Origin: Gari tellinella
Lineage: Eukaryota > Mollusca > Bivalvia > Cardiida > Psammobiidae
Assembly: GCA_922989275.2 (NCBI GenBank)
Contig: OV277864.1
Location: 23,695,550 to 23,759,549 of the forward strand
Length of the DNA: 64,000 bases
Reading direction: 5' to 3'
Under the pieces are notes generated by a model, which was given only the letters and a program-made list of their open reading frames with translations, did not search any database and was not told where the DNA came from. The position numbers and the translations under genes are program-made. Position 1 is the stretch's first letter. Every line of letters begins with the position of its first letter. Positions 41,101 to 53,100 of this stretch are shown here, piece by piece.

Positions 41101-44100
41101 TTCTCAAACTTCATCAGATGATATATGGCTAGGAGAGTTCAGATGAGTTTGATTATGGTTGCAATCAGACCTGTAGGTCAATAGTAATATACCTTTGAAT
41201 TGCTGAAAATGCCATATTTAAGGGTGTTTATACTCTAGAGGCCACAATTTTAATTCAATCTTTCTCAAACTTGCTCAGATTGTATATAACCATAAGAATT
41301 CGGATGAGTTCGGTTATGACTGGAATCGGACCTGTAGGTCAATAGTTATCTACCTTTGAATTGCTGAAAATGCCATATTTAACAGTGTTTGCACTCTAGA
41401 GGCCACAACTTTCAATGGATTTTAATTATAATTGCACACAATGTATATACATGTAGCTATAAGTTCTCGAGGGAGTGCAATTATTGTTGAGATCTGATCA
41501 TTGTGGCAAGAGTTATCTGCCCTTGATATACTTTGAAATGCTAGAAAAGGCTTCATTTCAGTATTTTTTGGGCTCTAGTTATCTGCCTTTGATGTACTCT
41601 ACTATACATACTAGAATGGGTCATATTGCAATGTTGTGTACATGCTATACTACAAATTTGAATGGATTTAGAATAAAACAGGTGAAATTCAAAGGTAAAG
41701 CATCAGGCTTCATTATAAAAGGTGAGCGATATCAGGGCCTTCAGGCCCTCTTGTTGGACTTATCACTGTGTGATAAAAGCAATAAGTTCAAATTTTAGGA
41801 TAATTACAGCAGTTACACAGGGTGTTTAAATTATAGGGGTTTTATGGGTACTTTCTTTTTACAGTACTGAGGCCCTTCTTACCTTACTGTCTGTCTTGCT
41901 TGCTACAGCTCCTTCATACAGGTCAATGTAGGCACTAGACAAGGCAATGTTGCCGTTCTCTACAACCTGCAGGAAAAACAAACATCACGGCAAGTTAGCT
42001 GTGTATCTACTTTAACCCATTCCTCCATAAATACGCCTTTTTAGGCCTTAAATCTATTCAGCCACTGAAGAAAATATTCCATTTTATACAGTCATGAATA
42101 TGTATCATAAGAAATATTTTTTATATTCTAGCAGGTGGTAGCTTAAAGCAGGCTGAAAGTAAAGCGGAATGTGCCTTTAGGCACATTCTGCTTTACTTTC
42201 AACCTGCTTTAAGTGGTCACCTAGATTTTCAAAACTAGAAACCTGCTATGGGGTGATGGGTTAAGCAGATTCAGTCTAATGGTAACATGTATTAAGTGAC
42301 CTTTCTTTGATTCCTCTACATGTACATTTGCTATTTTCTCACAAGTATCTACATTGGTTCATTTTCTTGTAAGGCAGTTAGATTTTGATCGTCCCTAAAG
42401 CCATGAAATGGCCTTATCTCTCAGGTCACACAATTTAAATTGCAGTAAGTCTGAGTTTCTTATAGCACACCTCCATTGTTTCTTTATGTAATTCAGAAAA
42501 GACCAATGATGAGATCATACAGCATGATGGTTGACTTTGACCCTTACTCACCTTGACCTGGAAGTACACTCTATTGCCGTCCTTCCACATGTCTGTCTGT
42601 AGAGTCTGACCTGGCAACACTGGCTTGGCAAAACGAGCCTATAGTAAACAACAATATACAACCAATTGTATACAGTAAAACTAACCCAACTGCATCAGTG
42701 CTTCACCTAAGTTTATAATTAACTCATTATGCCATAAATATGTATTGAATTTATTCCTCCACTGAAGAAAAAAGTTGCAATTTAAACAGTCAGGAATATG
42801 GGTATCCTAAGAAATATTTCTATATTTTATCGGGGTAAACCAGGTTGAAAATAAAGCAGTGGTCGTAATTGAGTGATTTTTACTACAAGCTTACACTCTC
42901 TATTCCTCCCTGTAGACATATTAACCCTTTCCCCCCCATAGAAGAGCCATTTAGCGAATGTGATTTATTCCTCCGCTGAAGAAAATAGTTCCAATTTAAT
43001 CAGTCATGAATATAGATTATAGTGATATATTTTTATATTCTAGCACATGAAAGCTTAAAGCAGACTGAAAGTAAAGCAGAATGCTTACTTCAAAAAGTTA
43101 AATACTTATGTCCCCTTTATGTTGTGATTACTCATTAGAATGAGGTTCTGATTTACTTTCACCTTGCTTTAAGCTGCCACATGTCTTTCGAACAATTATT
43201 TAACCTTATTTTAGTGTAATTGAGAAGTTTTGGTGTATTTTAACCAATTACCCCATAGCCTGATTCTGCTTTACTTTCAGCCTGCTTAAAACTACCATCT
43301 ACTAGAAAATAGAAAATATTTCTTGAGATTGACATTCATAATTGTATAATTTGGAGCTAATTTTTTCAGTGGAGGAATAAAATTTAATAAGAGGCGTAAA
43401 AATGTGTATTTATGGGGTAATGGGTTAATGCCTAATGGGTTGTCACAATATAATCTTCCTATAGTAAGACTACAAATCAAAACCTTAGACAGAATCTTAT
43501 ATGAAGAAAAAGTACAAATATTTACCTTGATAGCCTTTATCTTGGCCACATCATTATTGGCATACTGTTTCATCACATGTCTCACAGCGTAACCATAGCT
43601 ACACATGCCATGAAGAATGGGCTGCTTGAATCCTACACAAATATACAATAAACAAGATGTGTACAGTGGACACTGAAATGAATAGATAAGAGGTTGTACA
43701 GTATAAATGTAACAAGAGGGCCATGGCCCTAAATTCGCTCACCTGAGGACATTGAAGTGTGTACCTAAGTTGACTGGGCAAGACAACATTTTAATATAGC
43801 TATAAATGGAGTTATCTTCCGGACAAGAAAACATGACAAAAGTGAATTTTGTTGCCAAGCTTATGACCCTTATCCATGACACATCCTCTTATCAAGCTAT
43901 TTCCATTTCCGGTAAATGATAATTATTTCACTAGCGTCAGCAGAACTGGAGTTATTTTCCTGACAATAAAATATGACAAAGGGGAAAACAAAATATTGCT
44001 GCCCTTATGCATGGCATTTTCTCTCATCAGTTTCTTTCCATACATAAAATTTCATTACAATAGCATCAGTAGAACTGGAGTTGTCTTCTTGACAAGAAAA

Positions 44101-47100
44101 TATGACAAAGGGAAATAACTAAAAAAACAATGATGTCAGAGTTATGGCCTTTGCAAATGGCACTTCCTCTCATTAGGCTCTTTCCAAATAGGCAATTTCA
44201 TTTTACCCATTACCCCATAGCCTGTTTCTAGTTTTGAAAATAGGTGGCCACCTAAAGCAGGTTGAAAGTAAAGCAGAATGGGTCTTAATGCACACTTTGC
44301 TTTACTTTCAAACTGCTTTAAGCTACCATCTACTAGGATATAGAAACTTATTTCACATCTTACATTTTCATGACTGTTTAACCCTTTCCCCCATAGAAGC
44401 GCCTTTTAGCGCATTCAGTTTATTCTTGCTCTGAAGAAAATAGTTCCAATTTATACATTCATAAATATGTATAATACAAAATATTTTCTATATTCTAGCA
44501 GATGATAGCTTAAAGCAGGCTGAAAGTAAAGCAGAATGCACTTAAAGCGCATTCTGCTTTACTTTCAACCTGTTTTAAGTGGACACCTACATTCAATACT
44601 AGAGATATGCTATGGGGGAAAGGGTTAAAGGGGAATTATTTTCTTAAGTGGAGGAATAAATCAAAGGCCTAAAAATGCACATTTATGGGGTAATGGGTTA
44701 ACAAACGTCAGTATTTATTGGGGGAAAGGGTTGAATCCTGGACAAGAAAAAATGACAAGACATGCAGATAACTGTGACAAAACCAATATTAAACATATGT
44801 ATAAATATGGCATAAGACATAATTACATAACTGTCAGTGGATCACTTCCAGATCCTGTTTCTCTAAGTATGAAGCAGACTGAACCATTTCTAAACTTTAG
44901 CAGACAACATGTTCAGTTCTGTTGGCCTGATCACTGAGGTCAAATATTATGCAAGAGTACTGTAGCATTAGCAGCACTGCTGCTGGGGGCTTACCCTTAC
45001 CAGACTGAAATGATGTCTGCTAAATACCTTCTGTGTGTAAAAAATGTACTTTTTTTTTTTTTAGAAAATGTTAAGTTGGTAAATGAGTGGCAAATAGTTT
45101 GGATCCAGATTAGATGCAGCATTATGTTGCATCTGATCTGGATCCAAACTGTTTGCAAATATTGGTTATTTGCCCATAGTATATTAAGGGTAACTCAGGT
45201 AAATACAGTTCTGCCTAAATCAAAAATACTGTAAAACCTGCCTAGAGCAGCACTTAAACTGTGCAGGGTGGTGTCAAATGTGACCCTAGGGATTTCATTT
45301 TAACAAACTATATAGGGATCCACCAGGAGATTCTACTGTACAAATATCAAAGCTTAGGGCCTAGTAGTTTTGGGCAAGAAGATTTTTTAAAGATTTTTGC
45401 TTTTTTGCTTTTTCAAGCAGAGTTTGTGCTTTTTTTCCTTTTTTTTGAACAACTTCTGTAGAGAAGCATCCAAGGAACATCATGAGCAGTTTGAACTCTC
45501 CCTACAATCGGCGGGTTTCAGAGGAGATGTCGTTTGAAGTAAATGTGAACGGACAGACGGACTACGGACGGTGAGCGGTCACAATAGCTAACCTTGAGCC
45601 TTTGGCTCAGGTGAGCTAAAAATGAACAAGAAGCTGGGTCCAAGGTTATTAAGCGTTTGGGCTGGGTCTGAGTGTGTTCTCAAGCATTTGATTGGTCAGA
45701 TTTGAGCCTAGGCTCACATCTGACCAATCAAATGTTTGAGAACGACTTTAGACTCAAATGAAAAGCTTTATAACCTTGGACCCTGCATTCAATAAACACA
45801 ACATATTTTGAAATAAAAAGCAGACAACCATTTTTAAAGCAGATAACATCATGGCAAAGAAAGGGTTAAAGCTAGATAAATGTAAATAAACTATGTATGA
45901 GTTACCTCCCATTGCAGCAAAGCTGGGGTCAATATGTAGGGGGTTCCTGTCTCCTGTGAGTCTGTATATGGCTGCCTGAAAACAAATACGCCCACACAGG
46001 TTAAAACTTTCATTGACAAGAAATCTACAATTTTGAACAACAGGCCTTTTTGGCTGCTCTGTTGTTTAAAAAAGAAAAAATAACTTCCAGGGAAAACAAA
46101 TTTTCTATGGAAGAATAAACAAATGAAAGTGATATTACAGAAACTTTGTTGACATATTAAAAATGGGCAATCCCAGATTCCAAATAGTTTTGTTTTTATA
46201 GTAAATTGCAAAACTGTGTTAAGGCAGATTGGTGCTTAAAGCACATTGAAAGTAAATCAGAAAGTTGTTGTTGGATCTTTATGCTTGAATTTCATCTTAC
46301 TTTCAGCTGCCACTTGCATACAGCAAAAGCAATGACAATTCATTTGCGGTATGTGAATGAATTAGTAGGGAGATCCTAAGGTATTTCAGAGGAGGACAGC
46401 ATTAACCCTTTACCTGATAGAAGCGCCTTTTAGTGCATTTTAATTTATCCCTCCGCCAAAGAAAATAGTTCAATATAATACAGGCATGAACATATACAAT
46501 TAGAAGTATTACTTATATACATGTACTAGCAAATAGTGACTTAAAGTTAGTTGAAAGTAAATCAGAATGCACCTTAGGGCGCATTCTGCTTTACTTTCAA
46601 CCTGCTTTAAGTGGTGACCTGCTAAGTGGTTACCTGCCTTCAAATCTAGAAACAGGCTATGAGGTAAAGGGTTAAGCAGTAATCTCTCATCTTCAATGAG
46701 TGGTCAGTTAACACCAGTTTGACTGTATCAGTTGAATTATCCTACCTGGTCAACACTGGTCTTCTCTGCTATGCTGGCATCAGGGGCTCGTTTAGGAGCA
46801 TCAACTGCTGGTTTAACAACATTCGAGGTTCTCTTGCCACCAAACTTCCCGGCACCCACAACAAATATGGAAAACTGATTGAACGCAACCTTCTCCTTCT
46901 GTTCATCAAATGTTTCAACTGAAAGAACAAGGAAATTCTGCATTTTTATCATATTTAGAATGACAGCATTTTGACTCTAGAAACCATTATGCAAGAGTTG
47001 AAAATTGCTAGTCAAGTCGCAGATAACACTGGAACTGGCAATTACATTGACATTTTGCAGGCTAAATTAAAACAAGTTTCCAATGCAAAGAATTTGGAGC

Positions 47101-50100
47101 TAGATCAGATGCCAAATAACCTAGCATAACAATTGTTTTAGAACAACAGAAACAAATCATCAGAAATATCAGAAGGTTGACATTTTCTGCATTTTATTGC
47201 ATTGCATTGACCTTTAGTTTCGTCTAAGTATAACACCTTCTCCTCTGTTTCACCAGCATCATAATAGAAGAAAAGGATTAATTAATTTAGCCTATAGTAG
47301 TGAACTCATTATCTTCCAAATGGACAATTCCAGTTTGCAATAAAGGCTGGTCCATTTTAGACTATTTAGGGTTGTTTTTGTAATAAATTGCAAAATGTCA
47401 AACAGAGAAGTCCCTGATCAGAGGGCTCCTGCAGGAGCCCTCTGATCAGGGACTTCACTGTTTGCATATGACAAGTGTACTCTTCACAGGTACACATTTT
47501 GTAAAGGACGCATATATGCATCACTAGGGCTCAATGAGTTAATGAGAACACTTATGATAAACAAACAGTCCTCTGATCAGGGTCTGCACTGATGGTCACA
47601 TAGCAATTTCTATTGTAAACACAACCCTAAACAGCAAGAAAAGGACTTGACTTTTTTGGAGACTGGAACTATCAGTTTTAAAGTTTCAAGGGTGAACACA
47701 TTTATAGTGAAGAAATCTGTACCTTCTGTAATAACAACTGCCCCTGATCCCTTGTCTAGGACATCCGCCACTCTGGCTTTGGATGTTAGAGTGGCACTAG
47801 GGGAAAATGGTTTGTACAACTCCATGAACTGCTCTCCATGTAATATCTGGGGGGAATGGAAAGTAAAATGCATATACAGCTCGTTACAAACTTGTAACCT
47901 ACAACCCTTTATGCCATAACTTTAGTTAGTGAGATAAACAGATGGTGACCTAAAGCAGGCTTAACCCTTTACCCGATAGCCTGTTTCTAGTACTGAAGAT
48001 AGGTGATTACTTAAAGCAGATTGAAAGTAAAGCAGAATGTGCCTTAAGGCACATTCTGCTTTACTTTCAGCCTGCTTTAAGCTAGTATGTGCTAGAACAA
48101 AGAAAATATTCCCTATAATATATATTCATTATTGAATAAATCGGAACTATTTTCTTCAGTGGAGTAATAAATCATATTCGCTAAAAGGCGCTTACATGAG
48201 GGAAAGGGTTAAATTAAAGCAGAATGCTCATGAATGAGCATTCTGCTTTACTTTCAGCCTGCTTAAGGCTAGCCTGTCAGAATAAAGCAAACAGGCTCTA
48301 AGGTCATTCATATGACATACAAGTCGGGGATAAAAAAGTGACAAAAATACACAAATAACAACTATTGGATCTATCAAACTTGTTTTTGAGAACAAAAGAC
48401 TTGATAAGTAAATCAAATAGATTATGAACACTCACGTAATATCCTATATATATCTCTAAATATGGACATATCTGTGTATAGTAGCCACACGATAAAGAGA
48501 CCTTAAACTCTCTAAAGACATAACACTGCTTAATGCAGGACCAACGTAATGCAGAAAGCATAAGATTGTAAAATCTTACGAACTATTTTCTATTTCTGTT
48601 ATCAAAACTAGAAACAGGGTATTGGATAAGGGATTAATCAAATGTAACATGTATCAACGGACCTTGGTGGGGTCTATGTTCAGTCCTGGTATCCCCCCTG
48701 TAAACATGCCAGTAGAACTAGCCTGGGCAGCTATCACAGCAAAGCTGGGTACCACACTAAAGTCTGCAGAACCCTCAAACAGGAACTTCAAGTAATCCTC
48801 ATCTTTGGTTGTGTAGCCAACTGAAAATGGGAACAAGAAATTAGAACAACTGGTGATGTATACTCTCTAACAACACATCATGTAGGGTAACTTTATTATT
48901 TGATCAGAATCTGAACAGTTTCAAAAGCATATAACTTAACATGTCTTAACCATTTCCCGATATAAACACCTTTTGATACTTTAACCCTTTACCCCATAAC
49001 CTGTTTCTAGTTTTGAAAATAGGTGTCCACTTAAAGCAGGCTGAAAGTAAAGCAGAATGCGCCCTAAGGCGCATTCTGCTTTACTTTCAGCCTGCTTTAA
49101 GTTACCACCTGCTAGAATTAAGAAAATATTCCTTCTGATACATATTCATGACTGTATAGATTAGAATTATTTTCTTCCGCGGAGGATTAAACAGAATGCG
49201 CTAAAAGGCGCTTCTATAAGGTAAAGGGTTAACACATTGGAACCCTTGTGATGTGTATACTCGTCATTTATAAACAGTGTATGTATGCAGAGTATTCTTG
49301 TGTCATGCAAACAGTGTAGACCCAGTCTGCACTGTTTGTCAATTTGCAATATATTACAAAAGCAATTATCTCTAAATAGTCAAAAATGGACCTGATTTTA
49401 TTGGAACTTGAATTGTTCGTTAAAAGTTTCAGGTGTGAATGAGTTAACCTAATGCTAATAGAAATGCAATTTAATGTTTCAAACAGTGTCTTATCAAGAG
49501 CAATAGGAAACATTTCCTGCATCTTGGCATGGATGCTTTAACTCTTTGAACCCTAGTCACGCATATATGCGTAATTTTCAAATAGGGTACCTGTGAGGAG
49601 TACACTTGTCCTATGCAAACAGTGTTGATCCTGATCAGAGGGCTCCTCAAGGAGCCCTCTGATCAGGGTCTACACTGCTTGTCATTTTGACATATATTGT
49701 AAAAATCAACCCTTAAAAGTCAAAAATGGACTAGACTTAATTGAAAACTAGAATTTTCTATTTGAGGTTTCAGGGAGGAAAGGGTTAAAGCAGGCTGAAA
49801 ACTAGATCTGCCACTAAATGCGACTAATATCTCTGCTGATACACCCGGCGACAACCCTAGCTCTATCCCATTTTCAAGGTTTGAGGTCAAGGTGGAGGAA
49901 GCATCTTACACATGTACTACTCATGATTATTATGTCTACGAAGATTCAAGTGTATCAGGCTGACTTACTCTGACTTGAACCCATTTTCAAAGCCAGAGGC
50001 CAGAGGTCTTGCATATCTCCAACCCCATGATTTACATACAGTAAAACCTCTGTAATACAACCACTAACTAATGTTTATTATTAGGTGTTTATAACAGGTG

Positions 50101-53100
50101 ACTTTAGGAGCTTTCTGTTTTACTGTCACCTTACTTTTAAGTTATCACCTCTCTTTTATATCACCAATTAGCCTTTTTTGTGGTGGTAATAGAGAGGTTT
50201 TACTGTATATACCAAGTATCAAATTTCAGAGGTTTAAAGTGAACAAAGAGTCCACTAGACAAGTTTCACACTGCTTACCCTAGCCCTTACCAATTATCAA
50301 GGCCAGAGGTCAAGGTCACATGGACATAAAATTTGTGTCTTGCACATCTACTATTACAGTGGAGAATGTGTTATTCTTTCCCAATAAACGCGTTTACGCT
50401 AAAACGTTTATTTCCACTGCAAACAGTGTGGAGCCAGATCAGACGCCGGGTAACACGGCGTCTGATCAGGCTCCAAACTGTTTGCCACCAAGAAAAACAT
50501 GAATTATCAGAATTGTCCAAGAGTTGCACTTTTCTACATTTTAGTGTTTTGCGTTTGCGTTTCGTTTCGTTTAAACGGGAAAAAAAAACGTTTTCTCCAC
50601 TGTACTAATTAAAATGCTTGCCAAGTGTTGAGTGTCTAAGAATAAACCCGATGGAGTTTAATGAACAAAATTGGGACAAGATTTCACAATTTCTCGGCCA
50701 TAAGTCAAGATCAAGGTCACATGGACATGAAATCTGTGTCTTGCAAATCTAAAACTCCTTACTAACATACAACTTACCTCCCAAAGCATAAAGAATGGCT
50801 TCTCTTTGGCTATAAGTAAACTTGGAGGATTTGAATTTGGCTGACTTGGCCAGATCCTGGAATAAAAATATGCAATTTATAAACAATCTAGTAAAAATTC
50901 AATTTGTGTAAATAATTGTCTTAACCCATTACCCTATAACCTGTTTCTAGTTCTGAAGAAAGGTGTCCACTTAAAGCAGGTTAAAAGTAAAGCAGAATGT
51001 GTCTTAAGGCACATTCTGCTTTACTTCCAACCTGCTTTAAGCTACCAGCTGCTAGAATATAGAAATTATTTCTATTGTTAAATATTTAAAACTGTATAAA
51101 CTGGAACTATTTTCTTCAGTGGAGGGATAAATAAGAGGCGTAAAAAGCGTAATTATGGGGTTATGGGTTAATGATCATTTGTGACTTTTGATCCACAACT
51201 TTGACTGTTACCAAAATTTACTCAAATTGTTTCTACATTATGCAGTGGCATTTGTCAAAGCAACAATCACTGACAGAAAGCAACATGAAAGTTAAGCAGA
51301 AAGCTCAAACTGTTGCAAAGGATGTTAACATCATAAATGAATGTTCATTTATGGTAGTTATGTTGAGGGATAAGTAAAAGAAACACTGTTAGCAGGTCTG
51401 CGATAAGTTGATCATGAAAAATGCTAAGATTCCCAACTTTTCGATTTTTCAAAAGCGATTACTTAAAGCAGGTTGAATGTAAGGCAGAATGTGCCTTATG
51501 CTTTCAGCCTGCTTTAAGCTACCGTCTGCTAGGATACAAATTTGAACAATTTGAAGAAATGGCAGCCCAGAGTTAGGTGATTCTGAAGATGAACAGGTGT
51601 ATATTTTAGTACAGGATACAACATCAATGTCCTTATTATTTTTCAAATGCGATTACTTAAAGCTGGTTGAAAGTAAAGCCGAATGCGCCTGAAGGCGCAT
51701 TCTGCTTTACTTTCAGCCTGCTTTAAGCTACCATCTGCTAGGATACAATCCAAAGATTTTGGAAAAATACTGAGAAATTGCAGTCCTGGTAAAGGGTACA
51801 CAGTTAGGTGATTCTGTAGATGTACATGTTCTATTTTAGTATAGGATACTTACAACATCAATGTCCTTATTAGAACCACCAGAAGGTGCAGCGGGTGGGG
51901 CAGACTGACTGTCAAGTTGAGACAGAACTTCAATTAGATGCCTCGTATTGTCAGCGGCTGATTTCGGCTTGGCAGCATCAGTAAAGTCTGTAATCTTGTC
52001 CCAATTGTCTCGTACTAAATAGAAATAGGTGATTCGTTCAAAACTCAAAAAAACTGCTAAATGAATTTTTCATTTGCAGTGATTTTTGTATGCCGTTCTT
52101 CTTAATTTAAAATTTCTTTCTGAGATCAGGCAACAGTGCCAAACAATTTGGATTCTGATGTGACATCCAGTTTTGAAAAGAAGTTTAGATAATTATTTTT
52201 TCAGAACAGGAGCTGACAAGAATTGTTGCAGACCAAAACAAAAACTTAAGGTATTCCAAGACTGAAGATCGCCCTTTTCCGTGTTATCTCGGCATTTTCC
52301 GTGTTTAACGGAATATACCGAACACACCACTATAAAACCTGGACGATAATGTTAGAAATTATCCGAACGTAGTCCGAAATGTTGCAAATCTTGTCTTGTA
52401 AATTTGCTTGGCCTTCCCCGCACGGGTTCGAATCCCGACCGAGCTCAATATATTTTTCTTTGAAATATATGTCTTTTTTAAACAAAACCTTTTCCTAAAC
52501 CAATGATTAGATGTTTATAAATGCGCCTGACATTAACTTACAAAAAGATTTAATTATAAGCCAAATTTATTGTTCAGTCTTTCTAAAGTATTCAGGGACT
52601 CCAACACTTTTTCGAAGGCAAACTTAATTTTTTCCAGTTGGGTGCGGCCAAATGTCTTCATATTTTGGATTTAGATTGTGTAAGTATTGTATGAAAAAAT
52701 AAGCAAGTGGTTTGCTTTGCCTAAATTATCATTTTTGTACAAACATACCTTTTAAGTCATATAATGTAAAATTGTATGGAAAATATTGCATATTTTTAAG
52801 AGGACAGTTCAGATTTTTTAATTTTTCACACCATATGATGCAAATATTGGGACAATAACTTTTATTTTGTGATGTTCACGTCTTCTGGCATGGGCATTAC
52901 TTAAAATATATCAGTATTTTAGGTTAGAATAGGTAAAAAATCACCTTTCAAGAATATTTGTCTTTTTATTTTTCTCGCATATTTTCCTACCTGTAAGGCT
53001 ATATAAAATATTTCAAATATTTTCGAGAAGAGATGGCAAAAAGTCTTCATATTTCAGACAAGAATTACATGTAGTAACCATTCATAATATCATTTTCACA

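Larger units (their letters stand above)
43711..45622 (-). mobile_element. HINE-like element, - strand, with nested MITEs
   Basis: On - strand it starts TTTTTAGCTCACCTGAGCCA (45622) and ends GGTGAGCGAATTTAGGGCCA TGGCCCTCTTGTT (43711). It holds the nested family 1 pair 44204-44700 and a core II hairpin at 45088-45160. Confidence 0.75.
49800..50765. repeat. about 300-bp diverged repeats split by two MITEs
   Basis: Blocks such as AGGTCAAGGTCACATGGACA and TGTGTCTTGCA(C/A)ATCTA recur at about 50305-50352 and 50705-50750. A diverged copy lies at about 49870-50035. Insertions at 50039-50205 and 50357-50602 separate them. Confidence 0.6.

Noticed and set aside
43292..43648. 118-codon ORF on - taken as a whole protein
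   Set aside because: Only its first part overlaps HSD17B4 exon 15; the rest is intron and MITE sequence.
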